From Alphaproteobacteria bacterium (GTDB taxonomy: Bacteria > Pseudomonadota > Alphaproteobacteria > UBA9219 > RGZA01): 33,581 nt of DNA. The stretch covers positions 1 through 33,581 of the forward strand of contig JAKFVN010000048.1 of the NCBI GenBank assembly GCA_021732145.1. The letters run 5' to 3'. Below the pieces are notes generated by a model. That model was not told the origin of the DNA and ran no database searches. It saw nothing but the letters and a program-made list of their open reading frames with translations. The translations under genes and the position numbers were made by a program. Shown in pieces: positions 1 through 7,608 of this stretch; positions within the stretch are counted from its first letter, which is position 1; each line of letters begins with the position of its first letter.

Positions 1-66
1 TGGCGCAATGTAAAAGTTCCCGGCCATGTCGAAGAAGTCATGGAAGCCGTAAAAAAGCTTAAGTAA
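1..66 (+). CDS. 3' end of an unidentified gene (partial)
   Basis: The first 66 bases read as 21 codons and a TAA stop in frame 1, ending in a Lys-rich helix (…VEEVMEAVKKLK). The frame is open to the window edge, and the next gene starts 3 bases after the stop, so this is very probably the end of a gene co-transcribed with tsaC. The visible part is too short to assign a family; the amphipathic, charged end suggests only a C-terminal helix of a soluble protein. Confidence 0.6.
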   Translation, partial: WRNVKVPGHVEEVMEAVKKLK

Positions 67-69
67 GAA

Positions 70-1047
70 ATGGCATCACCCACCCTGCTCAACCTTCATG
101 CTAGCGAGCCCGATAAAGAATTTATCGTGCGCGCGGCTGAAGTGTTGCGGGCGGGAAAACTGGTCGCCTTCCCCACGGAAACCGTTTACGGGCTTGGCGG
201 CGATGCAACGAATGAGCAAGCAGTAGCAGCGATTTTTGCAGCAAAAGGCCGCCCCAGTTTTAATCCGCTCATTATCCATATGGCGGATTTTTCGCAGCTT
301 TCGGCATATGTCGACATCACCCCGCTCGCTGAAAATCTCGCGGCGCATTTCATGCCGGGCGCGCTCACCCTTATCTTGCCACGCAAAAAAAATGCCGCTT
401 TGTCGTGGCTGGTCAGTGCGGGCATGGATAGTCTGGCGATGCGCATTCCATCCCATGCGGTTGCGCGCGCATTGTTGCGTGAAGTTGGCCGCCCCATCGC
501 CGCGCCCAGCGCCAATCGTTCAGGCAGCGTCAGCGCCACCACGCCATTGCATGTTTTAGAATCCCTTGGCGATAAAGTGGATTTGATTTTGGGCGCTGGC
601 CGTTCGCCCATCGGTTTGGAATCCACCATTTTGGATATTACAGGCGAGATGCCAGTTATTTTGCGCCAAGGCGGTGTCACGCAGCAGGAAATCGAAGCAG
701 TGATTGGCAAGGTGAATTTATTTACTGGCCACACCGAAACACCCACCGCGCCCGGCCAATTGCAAAGCCATTATGCGCCCAATGCACGCGTGCGCCTGAA
801 CGCAACCCATGCCGAAGAGGATGAGGCATTATTGGCCTTTGGCCCCGAAATGGGCATAAAAAGCGGCAAAACCAAGCTGAATTTGAGCGAGCGCGGCGAT
901 TTGCACGAGGCAGCCGCCAATCTTTTTGCTATGCTGCGCGAATTGGACAAACCCGAGATAAAAACAATCGCCGTGATGCACATTCCTGAAACTGGCCTTG
1001 GCCTTGCCATGAATGACCGCCTGCGCAGAGCAGCAGCGCCGCGATGA
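70..1047 (+). CDS. tsaC: L-threonylcarbamoyladenylate synthase (Sua5/TsaC type)
   Basis: Makes threonylcarbamoyl-AMP from threonine, bicarbonate and ATP, the first step of t6A37 modification of ANN-decoding tRNAs in the cytoplasm. The YrdC-like fold covers roughly residues 12-205, with the typical FPTETVYGLG motif near residue 34, the KGRP motif near 60, and the APSANRSG motif near 145. At 325 residues it is the long Sua5 form, with a second C-terminal Sua5 domain after about residue 230 (starting near SHYAP) rather than the short TsaC form of E. coli. It starts 3 bases after the preceding stop and its own stop overlaps the next start by 4 bases (ATGA), so translation is probably coupled both ways. 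Family assignment is secure; the symbol could equally be written sua5 or ywlC. Confidence 0.95.
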   Translation: MASPTLLNLHASEPDKEFIVRAAEVLRAGKLVAFPTETVYGLGGDATNEQAVAAIFAAKGRPSFNPLIIHMADFSQLSAYVDITPLAENLAAHFMPGALTLILPRKKNAALSWLVSAGMDSLAMRIPSHAVARALLREVGRPIAAPSANRSGSVSATTPLHVLESLGDKVDLILGAGRSPIGLESTILDITGEMPVILRQGGVTQQEIEAVIGKVNLFTGHTETPTAPGQLQSHYAPNARVRLNATHAEEDEALLAFGPEMGIKSGKTKLNLSERGDLHEAAANLFAMLRELDKPEIKTIAVMHIPETGLGLAMNDRLRRAAAPR

Positions 1048-2456
1048 AGCACGTTTTAGAAAAACTTACCTCCCTGCTTGGTGCACCTGGCATTCTCACG
1101 GAACAATCAGATAAAGAGGCTTACCTGCATGAATGGCGCGGACGCATTACGTCGAACAGCCCTGCGGTATTGTTGCCAAAAAATGTGGCGGAAGTTTCCG
1201 AAATTGTAAAACTATGCGCGGCACACAACATTCCACTTGTTCCGCAAAGCGGGAATACGGGGCTGGTGGGGGCATCGGTTCCACCTGAAGATAATTCATC
1301 GCTCTGCCTCAGCCTAAAACGCCTTAATAAAATCCGCAGTTTTGATGCGGCTGATTTCAGCATGGTCGCCGAAGCTGGCTGCATTTTGCAGAATGTTCAG
1401 CAAGCGGCATCAGCCCAAAACCGCCTGTTTGCAATGACCTTGGCATCCGAAGGCTCCGCATGCATTGGCGGGCTTGCCGCCACCAATGCGGGCGGTTCAT
1501 ACACGCTGCGCTATGGCAATATGCGTGAACAGATTTTGGGAATTGAAGCCGTGCTGCCCGATGGCAGTATTTGGAATGGCCTGCGGTCGCTGCGCAAAAA
1601 CAATTCAGGCTATGATTTAAAACAATTGCTGATTGGGTCGGAAGGCACGCTTGGCATCATCACCGCCGCGACGCTTAAATTATTGCCAAAACCGGAACGT
1701 GTTGAAACGGCGCTGATTGCGCTTGCTTCGCCGCAAGCGGCGATTGATGTATTGGGAAGATTACGCAGCGCATCGCAAGACATGCTTGCCGCGTTTGAAC
1801 TGATGCCGCGCCTTGCGATTGATAGCGCGGTGAAACATTGCCAAGCGCGCAAGCCGTTTGATGCCCAAGAACATTACGAGTGGACAGCGCTGATTGAAAC
1901 CCACGCCACATCGGCCAATGGCGAAGGCCTTTCCAGCATGCTGGAACCATTGCTGGAAAAGAAGCTTATCCAAAACGCGGCAATCGCTGACAGCATTGCG
2001 CAACACCGTGAGTTTTGGGCATTGCGCGAAGCGATTGTGGAAGCGCAAAACCGCATGGGCGCATCGCTGAAACACGATATTTCCATTCCCATCAGCAAGA
2101 TTGCGGAATGCATTAGCGAGGGCAGCAAGATTGTCGCAAAATTAGCGCCCGGTGCCCGCCCCTATACCTTTGGCCATGTGGGCGATGGCAACATTCATTT
2201 CAATATCAGCCAGCCGGAAGGCCCAGATAAAAATAAGGATAAAGATGCGTTCATCGCCCAGCGTGAAATCGTGGCCAGCGCATTGCATGATTTGGTGATT
2301 AGCCTTGGCGGTTCCATCAGCGCGGAACACGGGATTGGCCGTTTCAAGAAGGCCGAATTCCACCGCACGATTTCACCCGTTGAATTGCACGCCATGCGCG
2401 CAATCAAGCACGCGCTTGATCCCAAGGGCATTATGAATCCAGGCGTGCTGTTCTAA
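1044..2456 (+). CDS. FAD-linked D-2-hydroxyacid dehydrogenase (GlcD / D-2-hydroxyglutarate dehydrogenase-like)
   Basis: Belongs to the VAO/PCMH flavoprotein family that oxidises D-2-hydroxyacids such as D-2-hydroxyglutarate, D-lactate or glycolate, passing electrons to a quinone, ETF or cytochrome. The FAD-binding PCMH domain spans about residues 35-215, with the pyrophosphate-binding segment PQSGNTGLVG near 68 and GSEGTLGIIT near 198. The C-terminal FAD-oxidase domain holds the conserved metal and substrate motif GHVGDGNIHFN near 377 and EHGIGRFK near 430. Length (470 aa) is normal for the single-polypeptide D-2-HGDH/DLD group. No glcE or glcF follows, which argues against a classical three-subunit glycolate oxidase. 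It overlaps tsaC by 4 bases. The exact substrate cannot be read from the sequence. Confidence 0.88.
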   Translation: MKHVLEKLTSLLGAPGILTEQSDKEAYLHEWRGRITSNSPAVLLPKNVAEVSEIVKLCAAHNIPLVPQSGNTGLVGASVPPEDNSSLCLSLKRLNKIRSFDAADFSMVAEAGCILQNVQQAASAQNRLFAMTLASEGSACIGGLAATNAGGSYTLRYGNMREQILGIEAVLPDGSIWNGLRSLRKNNSGYDLKQLLIGSEGTLGIITAATLKLLPKPERVETALIALASPQAAIDVLGRLRSASQDMLAAFELMPRLAIDSAVKHCQARKPFDAQEHYEWTALIETHATSANGEGLSSMLEPLLEKKLIQNAAIADSIAQHREFWALREAIVEAQNRMGASLKHDISIPISKIAECISEGSKIVAKLAPGARPYTFGHVGDGNIHFNISQPEGPDKNKDKDAFIAQREIVASALHDLVISLGGSISAEHGIGRFKKAEFHRTISPVELHAMRAIKHALDPKGIMNPGVLF

Positions 2457-2462
2457 ATTGCC

Positions 2463-2496
2463 GTCGCGGTTGCGCCGAAGGCGCAGAGCAGTCGCG
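2463..2496. repeat. Short dispersed repeat, intergenic copy (copy A)
   Basis: A 34-base unit begins and ends with the direct repeat GTCGCG (2463-2468 and 2491-2496) and contains a small hairpin, GCGCC-GAA-GGCGC, at 2472-2484. A related 32-base unit with the same ends, the same central CGAAG and the same closing CAGAGCAGTCGCG lies inside trmJ at 27180-27211. It fills most of the 50-base gap between the convergent hydroxyacid dehydrogenase and transglycosylase genes, so its hairpin could also act as a weak terminator, though no T tract follows. Confidence 0.55.
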
Positions 2497-2506
2497 AAAA
2501 CAATAT

Positions 2507-3445
2507 TTAAGCTGCGAAGGATGATTGGTATTCCTGGCGCTTGGTGCCAACGCTGGTCAACGCATCATTCATGTGCATTTGCGCCAAAATCATCGTGTTG
2601 AACAATGTATCGGATGTGCCGTTGTTTTGCTTCAGCACCTGCTGCATCACATCCATATCCACGCTGGCATTGCCGGAATTACTGGCCATGCTTTGCTGGC
2701 TTGGACGCATGAATGACACCGGCGCGGCCAGCTGGCTGGAAGGAATAACAGGCGCAGCGGAAGCCATCATCGTTGCGCTGGCTGGCTCGCTGTCAAATTT
2801 CTTTGCAAAGCGATTATAGATTTCCTTCAGGCTTAATGGGCTGCCGGTTTTGGAATAAAACACGCCCGGGTTAGCATTCGCAGCTTCCGGCAGAATATCA
2901 GCGGCAACTGCATTCGGTGATGCATTCATCTTTTTCAAGAAGGTTGATGCACCGCCCGCCCCCAGGAAATGGGCCATGTATAATTCGGTGCTGCCAATTT
3001 TTCCGCCGACCGATGCATCAAGGTAATCTTTATTTTCCTTGGTGAATTCGGCCGCCATCGCGGATGATAAAACGGGGTCATTGCGCAGATTCAAAATCTT
3101 CTTGCGCATTTCGGGGTCACTAACACTTAACTGGCCATTCTTTTCGGTGATGGCCGCCGCTTCGTTTGAGAGGCCATATTCACTGCCATACTCCTTGACC
3201 ATTTTCAGCCAGGTCGATTTGATGAATTGGAATAATCCGCTTGCGGAACTGGTGCTGGCCTTGGCATTTGGGTTCAAACTGCTCTCTTGGTCGGCCTTAT
3301 TGAGCAGATAGGCAAAATCCACCCCCGTACGGGCGCTGGCCACCTGAATAGCCGCAACCACGCCGCTTTTACCAACAATCTGATTTTGCTGGGTTTTCGA
3401 AAGCTCTGCGATGGTATTTTGCAATATGTCGGTCATTCCGCACAT
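2507..3445 (-). CDS. Lytic transglycosylase with SLT domain
   Basis: Predicted murein lytic transglycosylase, cleaving the MurNAc-GlcNAc bond with formation of 1,6-anhydro-MurNAc. The catalytic-type segment is in the N-terminal third: a Glu in the motif ADQESSLNP (about residue 53), followed by SASGLFQFIKSTW, the usual SLT signature of a Gly-Leu-(Phe/Met)-Gln stretch after the acid. The remainder is Ala/Ser-rich and low in complexity. No signal peptide or lipobox is visible, so export may use another route, such as flagellar or injection-type assembly; proteins of this layout occur with flagellar rods, but there are no flagellar genes here. The start could be the ATG at 3445 or, three codons later, the ATG at 3436; both have purine-rich GGAAGGA upstream. 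The C-terminal tail has no family I can name. Confidence 0.8.
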   Translation of the reverse strand: MCGMTDILQNTIAELSKTQQNQIVGKSGVVAAIQVASARTGVDFAYLLNKADQESSLNPNAKASTSSASGLFQFIKSTWLKMVKEYGSEYGLSNEAAAITEKNGQLSVSDPEMRKKILNLRNDPVLSSAMAAEFTKENKDYLDASVGGKIGSTELYMAHFLGAGGASTFLKKMNASPNAVAADILPEAANANPGVFYSKTGSPLSLKEIYNRFAKKFDSEPASATMMASAAPVIPSSQLAAPVSFMRPSQQSMASNSGNASVDMDVMQQVLKQNNGTSDTLFNTMILAQMHMNDALTSVGTKRQEYQSSFAA

Positions 3446-3490
3446 TCCTTCCCTTAACCCTTTATTGGCAAAGACCGTGCCAAATTTTCA

Positions 3491-3547
3491 GGGCAGATCG
3501 CGATTAGAGAAAAATGACCAAAAACGTTTAATCGCGTGAATCTGCCC
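3491..3547. repeat. Long inverted repeat in a divergent promoter region
   Basis: The left arm GGGCAGATCGCGATTA (3491-3506) is matched by a right arm at 3529-3547 whose reverse complement is identical apart from three extra bases. The arms are separated by a 22-base A-rich loop. It lies between the divergent transglycosylase and acyl-CoA dehydrogenase genes and ends 17 bases before the latter's start. It could be an operator for a dimeric regulator or a 5' UTR hairpin that hides the ribosome-binding region. It is not terminator-like, because no T run follows on either strand. Confidence 0.6.
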
Positions 3548-3564
3548 GACCATAATGAGTGCCC

Positions 3565-5337
3565 ATGACATACACCCCGCCAATTAATGACATTCTTTTT
3601 GTTCTCACCCGTTTGATAGGCATCAAAAAGCTGGCCGCGCTTCCGGGTTTTGATTCGGTGAGTGATGACCTCACGCGCTCCATTTTGGAAGAAGCGGGAA
3701 AGCTGGCCGCGGGAACATTCGCGCCGCTTAACCATGCGGGCGATAAACAAGGCTTAAAATTTTCGAATGGCACCGTGAAAATGCCGGATGGTTTTGCGGC
3801 GGCGTATCAGGAATATGTGGATGGCGGCTGGAACGGCTTGTCCTTCGGTGAAGATATCGGCGGGCAAGGATTGCCCGCAACATTGGCCATGCCCGTGCAG
3901 GAAATGCTGCAAACCGCAAATCTTTCATTGGCCCTTTGCACATTACTGAACCAAGGCGCGATTGAATTGCTGAGCGTGCATGGAACCGAAGCACAGAAAA
4001 AATTATATCTGCCGAAAATGGTATCGGGCGCATGGTCTGGCACCATGAATTTAACGGAGCCGCAGGCCGGTTCCGATGTGGGCGCGGTGCGCTGCAAAGC
4101 CGTGAAAGACGGCAATCATTACACGATTTCAGGCCAGAAGATATTCATCAGCTATGGCGAGCACGACATGGCGGAAAACATCGTCCATCTGGTGCTGGCG
4201 CGCCTGCCGGATGCACCGGAAGGCACCAAAGGCCTATCGCTATTCCTTGTTCCAAAGTTTTTGGTGAACGCAGATGGCACGCTTGGCGCACGCAATGATG
4301 CGTTTGCGATTTCCATCGAACATAAACTTGGCCAGCATGCCAGCCCAACCTGCACGATGGCCTATGGCGATAAGGGCCATTGCTACGCCGAACTGGTTGC
4401 CAGCGAAAACCGCGGCATCGAAGCCATGTTCGTGATGATGAATAATGCGCGTATCGGCGTTGGCGTACAGGGCCTCGCATTGTGTGAACGTTCCATGCAG
4501 CACGCAGCCGAATTTGCCCGTACCCGTATTCAAAGCAAGCCCCTAAAAACAAATACACAAAAAGGCGCAGACAAGCCTGTAACGATTATTGCTCATCCAG
4601 ACGTGCGCCGCATGCTGATGATGATGAAATCGCAAACCGAAGCGGCACGTGCGCTCGCCTACAGCGCAGCATTCGCCATTGATGCCGAAGCGCAAGAACG
4701 CGTGGAACTGCTCACGCCGATTGTAAAGGCATGGATTACCGATTTATCAAATGAACTAACCTCCACCGCCGTACAGGTATTTGGCGGCATGGGCTTTGTA
4801 GAAGAAACCGGCGCTGCGCAGCATATGCGTGATGCACGTGTGTTGGCAATTTACGAAGGCACCAATGGCATTCAGGCGAATGATTTGGTATTCCGCAAAC
4901 TGGCCCGCGATGACGGCAAGGCATTTAACGCGTATGTCGCGGAAATGAAAGACATTGCCAGGGCGATTGCCGCCGAAAACGGCGATGATGCAGCGGCGAT
5001 TGCTGCCAGCCTCAATGCTTCGCTTGACCATCTGGAAAAAGCGGCGGCGTATTTATTACCGCTGGCAAAGACCGATATGAATGCGGCCGCATTCGCGGCG
5101 GTGCCGTTCCTGCGTTTATTCGCGGTTACCGCTGGGGGTGCGCGTTTGGCGGAATCAGCACTGATTGCAAATAAGGAATTGAAGGCACCGCAGGATTTCT
5201 CGGTTGATTTTCTTGAAAGCAAACTGATTACCGCGCGCTTTTATGCCGAAAGCATTCTGCCGCAAACCGCCGGGTTGCTGCCTGTGATTATGGCAAAGCA
5301 GCACGGCGTGATGACCATGCCGGAAAACTGGTTCTAG
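3565..5337 (+). CDS. Acyl-CoA dehydrogenase, long form with C-terminal extension (DmdC-like group)
   Basis: FAD enzyme that introduces the alpha-beta double bond in an acyl-CoA thioester and passes electrons to ETF. At about 590 residues it is much longer than the usual 380-400 and belongs to the group with an additional C-terminal domain, which includes 3-methylmercaptopropionyl-CoA dehydrogenase (DmdC). The N-terminal domain is followed by the FAD/substrate segment (LTEPQAGSDVGAVR near residue 160), the helical domain with QVFGGMGFVEETG, and the motif IYEGTNGIQANDLV near 435 that carries the catalytic glutamate. The extension runs from about 465 to the end. A GTG two codons upstream (3559) is an alternative start; neither has a strong ribosome site. 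It stands alone without other beta-oxidation genes, so the acyl substrate is open. Confidence 0.9.
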   Translation: MTYTPPINDILFVLTRLIGIKKLAALPGFDSVSDDLTRSILEEAGKLAAGTFAPLNHAGDKQGLKFSNGTVKMPDGFAAAYQEYVDGGWNGLSFGEDIGGQGLPATLAMPVQEMLQTANLSLALCTLLNQGAIELLSVHGTEAQKKLYLPKMVSGAWSGTMNLTEPQAGSDVGAVRCKAVKDGNHYTISGQKIFISYGEHDMAENIVHLVLARLPDAPEGTKGLSLFLVPKFLVNADGTLGARNDAFAISIEHKLGQHASPTCTMAYGDKGHCYAELVASENRGIEAMFVMMNNARIGVGVQGLALCERSMQHAAEFARTRIQSKPLKTNTQKGADKPVTIIAHPDVRRMLMMMKSQTEAARALAYSAAFAIDAEAQERVELLTPIVKAWITDLSNELTSTAVQVFGGMGFVEETGAAQHMRDARVLAIYEGTNGIQANDLVFRKLARDDGKAFNAYVAEMKDIARAIAAENGDDAAAIAASLNASLDHLEKAAAYLLPLAKTDMNAAAFAAVPFLRLFAVTAGGARLAESALIANKELKAPQDFSVDFLESKLITARFYAESILPQTAGLLPVIMAKQHGVMTMPENWF

Positions 5338-5378
5338 CCCGTTTGACTTCTATCTCACGCATTTCTACACTGCTCCGC

Positions 5379-6299
5379 ATGCCCACCGATACTCCCAAGC
5401 ACATGATGTTTTCCGACAATAACCACTGGCGTTTCGGCTGGGGCAGAAAAAAACTTTATAACTTTGATGAACAAGGCCAACCGCTATGGGTCACATTCGG
5501 CCCGTGCAACGCAGCGCCGAAAGCGTTCAACATTGAAATGGCCAACGCGGCCAAAAAAATGGCCAACGCCGCAACCAAACCCATTTATGTGGCAATGAGC
5601 GGCGGCATTGACAGCGAGCTTGTTGCCCGCACCATGCTACAGGAAAAAATTCCCTTCACCCCGTTGATTTTGAAATACGACAACGATGTCAATAAAATGG
5701 ACATCGCCTACGCGTTCGAGTTCTGCAAACAGCACAACCTGACACCGGAAGTGCCGACGCTGGATATCGTCGCATTTTTTCAGGACAGCGTGAACACGCC
5801 CTATATCCTCGCCAATTGCGCGCACATCATGCACATGCACATCATGCGCTATGCAGCAAAGCTTGGCGGCATGGCGGTGATTGGCGTTGGCGAGCAACGC
5901 TATGAAAAAAGCGACGGCAAAGTATTCATCCCAGTCCCCATTGAACGCATTGCGGTGACGCATTTCATGCAGGCCGAGCAGGTTGAAGGCGTTTCAGCAT
6001 TTTATTGCTACACGCCGGAACTGATGCTCAGCATCTTGCTCGAAGCAAAAGCGCATGGATTTCAGAATATGGATAAATACGCGCACAACATCAAGGATGC
6101 GCTGTATCACAAATTCTGGCCCGACTTAACCAGGCGGCCAAAATACTCCGGCTTTGAATATGTCGAGGAGGAACGCCAGGAAGCGCAACGCAAGCTGATG
6201 AGAAAATACGGCTCGAAGACAGCTAAATACGCCATACCGTTATTCGAGCTGGAACATCAGCTCAGCGGCGGGATGAACGCATTCAGCATAAAATACTAG
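5379..6299 (+). CDS. PP-loop ATP pyrophosphatase-like protein of unknown function
   Basis: The protein (306 aa from the ATG at 5379) carries a clear PP-loop, AMSGGIDSELVAR near residue 72, the SGGxDS phosphate-binding signature of N-type ATP pyrophosphatases such as asparagine synthase B, GMP synthase, ExsB/QueC and tRNA thiolases. These enzymes adenylate a carboxylate or amide. There is no glutaminase domain, no cysteine pair typical of TtcA or MnmA, and no zinc cluster of QueC. A second conserved-looking stretch is GVGEQRYEKSDGK near 180. The reading frame extends upstream to a TTG at 5343, but the ATG is preferred. It begins shortly after the acyl-CoA dehydrogenase stop and meets the minus-strand small ORF with one base between stops. 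Fold assignment is good; the substrate is unknown. Confidence 0.75.
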   Translation: MPTDTPKHMMFSDNNHWRFGWGRKKLYNFDEQGQPLWVTFGPCNAAPKAFNIEMANAAKKMANAATKPIYVAMSGGIDSELVARTMLQEKIPFTPLILKYDNDVNKMDIAYAFEFCKQHNLTPEVPTLDIVAFFQDSVNTPYILANCAHIMHMHIMRYAAKLGGMAVIGVGEQRYEKSDGKVFIPVPIERIAVTHFMQAEQVEGVSAFYCYTPELMLSILLEAKAHGFQNMDKYAHNIKDALYHKFWPDLTRRPKYSGFEYVEEERQEAQRKLMRKYGSKTAKYAIPLFELEHQLSGGMNAFSIKY

Positions 6300-6300
6300 A

Positions 6301-6381
6301 TTAAGAATGCCTGCCGTATTTGGTGGTTTGCCATGCGAAAAATGCAACGCCCGCAAGCACAAGAACAAGATCGATACCCAT
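6301..6381 (-). CDS. Small single-span membrane peptide (26 aa)
   Basis: A 26-codon frame begins with ATG at 6381, preceded by a good GGAG site (complement of 6388-6391) six bases upstream, and ends with TAA at 6301. The product is almost entirely one hydrophobic span (IDLVLVLAGVAFFAW) with a basic, polar end (KYGRHS), so it would sit with its N-terminus out or in the membrane and positive charge in the cytosol. It starts 20 bases after the stop of the methyl-accepting/Cache gene and so looks like the second gene of that operon. It is below usual annotation size limits. No family is recognised. Confidence 0.55.
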   Translation of the reverse strand: MGIDLVLVLAGVAFFAWQTTKYGRHS

Positions 6382-6401
6382 CAGAAACTCCAAATCAAAA
6401 G

Positions 6402-7424
6402 CTACACTGGTTTTTGCACGATGCAGCCATACCAGCCAAGCCCTTTATATGTCTCATAACCGGGGGTTAAAGCAAAGCCAATCGTATTTCCTTCGGTATC
6501 AGTGTAACTGCCAGCGCCCTTGCCTTCGGTTTGCAATGGAACGGTTTGCTGCAAAATGCCCTGGCCATCGGTTGACGCAATCACGCGGTAACGGCTATCC
6601 AGCAGCAGGCAGCGCGTGCGGGCGCGTTCATCATCAGTCAGGTTGATGGAGTTTACCACCGCCTGGCTTTGCGTTTGCCAGTCAAAGAAAATGCCCAGCA
6701 CGCCAATAATCTCGCCCTTGCTGTCGCCGTCCTTGCGAATGGCGGCGGCATAGGTCGCCACCAGCCTGTCTTCAAGCAGCGGGTTTGATGCAATATCCAC
6801 CACTGCATAATCATCGCCCGTCTGGGTGCGCATCGCTTGCTGGAACCAGCTCTCACCCGCAACGGACGAACCTTGCGCATTGCCATATTTTTCAGGGCGG
6901 CCCGACGCAATCACCTTGCCGTTCTTATCCGCCACCCATAAATCGAGGTATACGGTGTAAGCGCCCAAAATAACGCCCAAGCGGCGGCTGGCATGATCGC
7001 GCACGATGTCGGTCGGGTTTTGCGCGCAATCGACCACTGCGCTATCGGTTGCCCACCAGCGCACATCGCAGGAACGTTCGTATAAATTGCGGTCGATGAT
7101 ATCAATCATATTAAGCGATAAATCGGCCAAGCGCTGACCGCGCACATGGCTGACAAGGCGCTGGCCCAATTCATTGAGCTCGCCAACGCGTTCCGCCATT
7201 TCTTCAGTCAAGCTCTTGGAAATGGTGCGGATTTGTTCTGATATTTTGCGCACTTCTTCAGCAACAATCGAAAAACCCTTGCCTGCCTCACCTGCCCGTG
7301 CCGCTTCAATCATCGCATTTAATGCAAGGATTCGCGTGGTTGCAGTAATAACCTGGATTTCGCCTACCCGCTTGCTGGCAAGGTCTGAAACAGCTTGAGA
7401 AAGCTTGAGAATACGCTCTGGCAT
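6402..7424 (-). CDS. Soluble methyl-accepting-type protein with C-terminal Cache-like domain
   Basis: Residues 1-95 carry the conserved tip region of chemoreceptor signalling domains: [18 protein letters not shown] near residue 33 and VAEEVRKIS directly after it, the segment that binds CheA and CheW. The rest, about 100-340, resembles a Cache sensor: an [16 protein letters not shown] strand-turn-strand, WFQQAM, a conserved [13 protein letters not shown] core, then [15 protein letters not shown]. This is the reverse of the normal order (sensor, membrane span, HAMP, signalling hairpin). No signal peptide or transmembrane segment is visible, so the sensor would face the cytosol. The start is well supported by GAGGAT six bases upstream of ATG 7424. 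The signalling hairpin is short, so it may form part of a mixed receptor array or act without CheA. Ligand unknown. Confidence 0.8.
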   Translation of the reverse strand: MPERILKLSQAVSDLASKRVGEIQVITATTRILALNAMIEAARAGEAGKGFSIVAEEVRKISEQIRTISKSLTEEMAERVGELNELGQRLVSHVRGQRLADLSLNMIDIIDRNLYERSCDVRWWATDSAVVDCAQNPTDIVRDHASRRLGVILGAYTVYLDLWVADKNGKVIASGRPEKYGNAQGSSVAGESWFQQAMRTQTGDDYAVVDIASNPLLEDRLVATYAAAIRKDGDSKGEIIGVLGIFFDWQTQSQAVVNSINLTDDERARTRCLLLDSRYRVIASTDGQGILQQTVPLQTEGKGAGSYTDTEGNTIGFALTPGYETYKGLGWYGCIVQKPV

Positions 7425-7608
7425 GGATTTATCCTCAGGTTGGGGATTATTTTATAATACACACCCATAACTAAGTAAAAATTATAAAATAATAATTAAG
7501 GTTGTAAAATCCTTTTTTTTTAGCCAGTGTTCGTTCCCGTGTCTATCAGGTGATGTTTTTCACAAAACCTGTCTTTGTCCATCCTCTACACGACATGGGA
7601 AATAAAAA

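Noticed and set aside
1021..1046. Third copy of the GTCGCG repeat
   Set aside because: GCGCAGAGCAG is shared but the GTCGCG ends and CGAAG centre are missing; the sequence is explained by the tsaC coding end.
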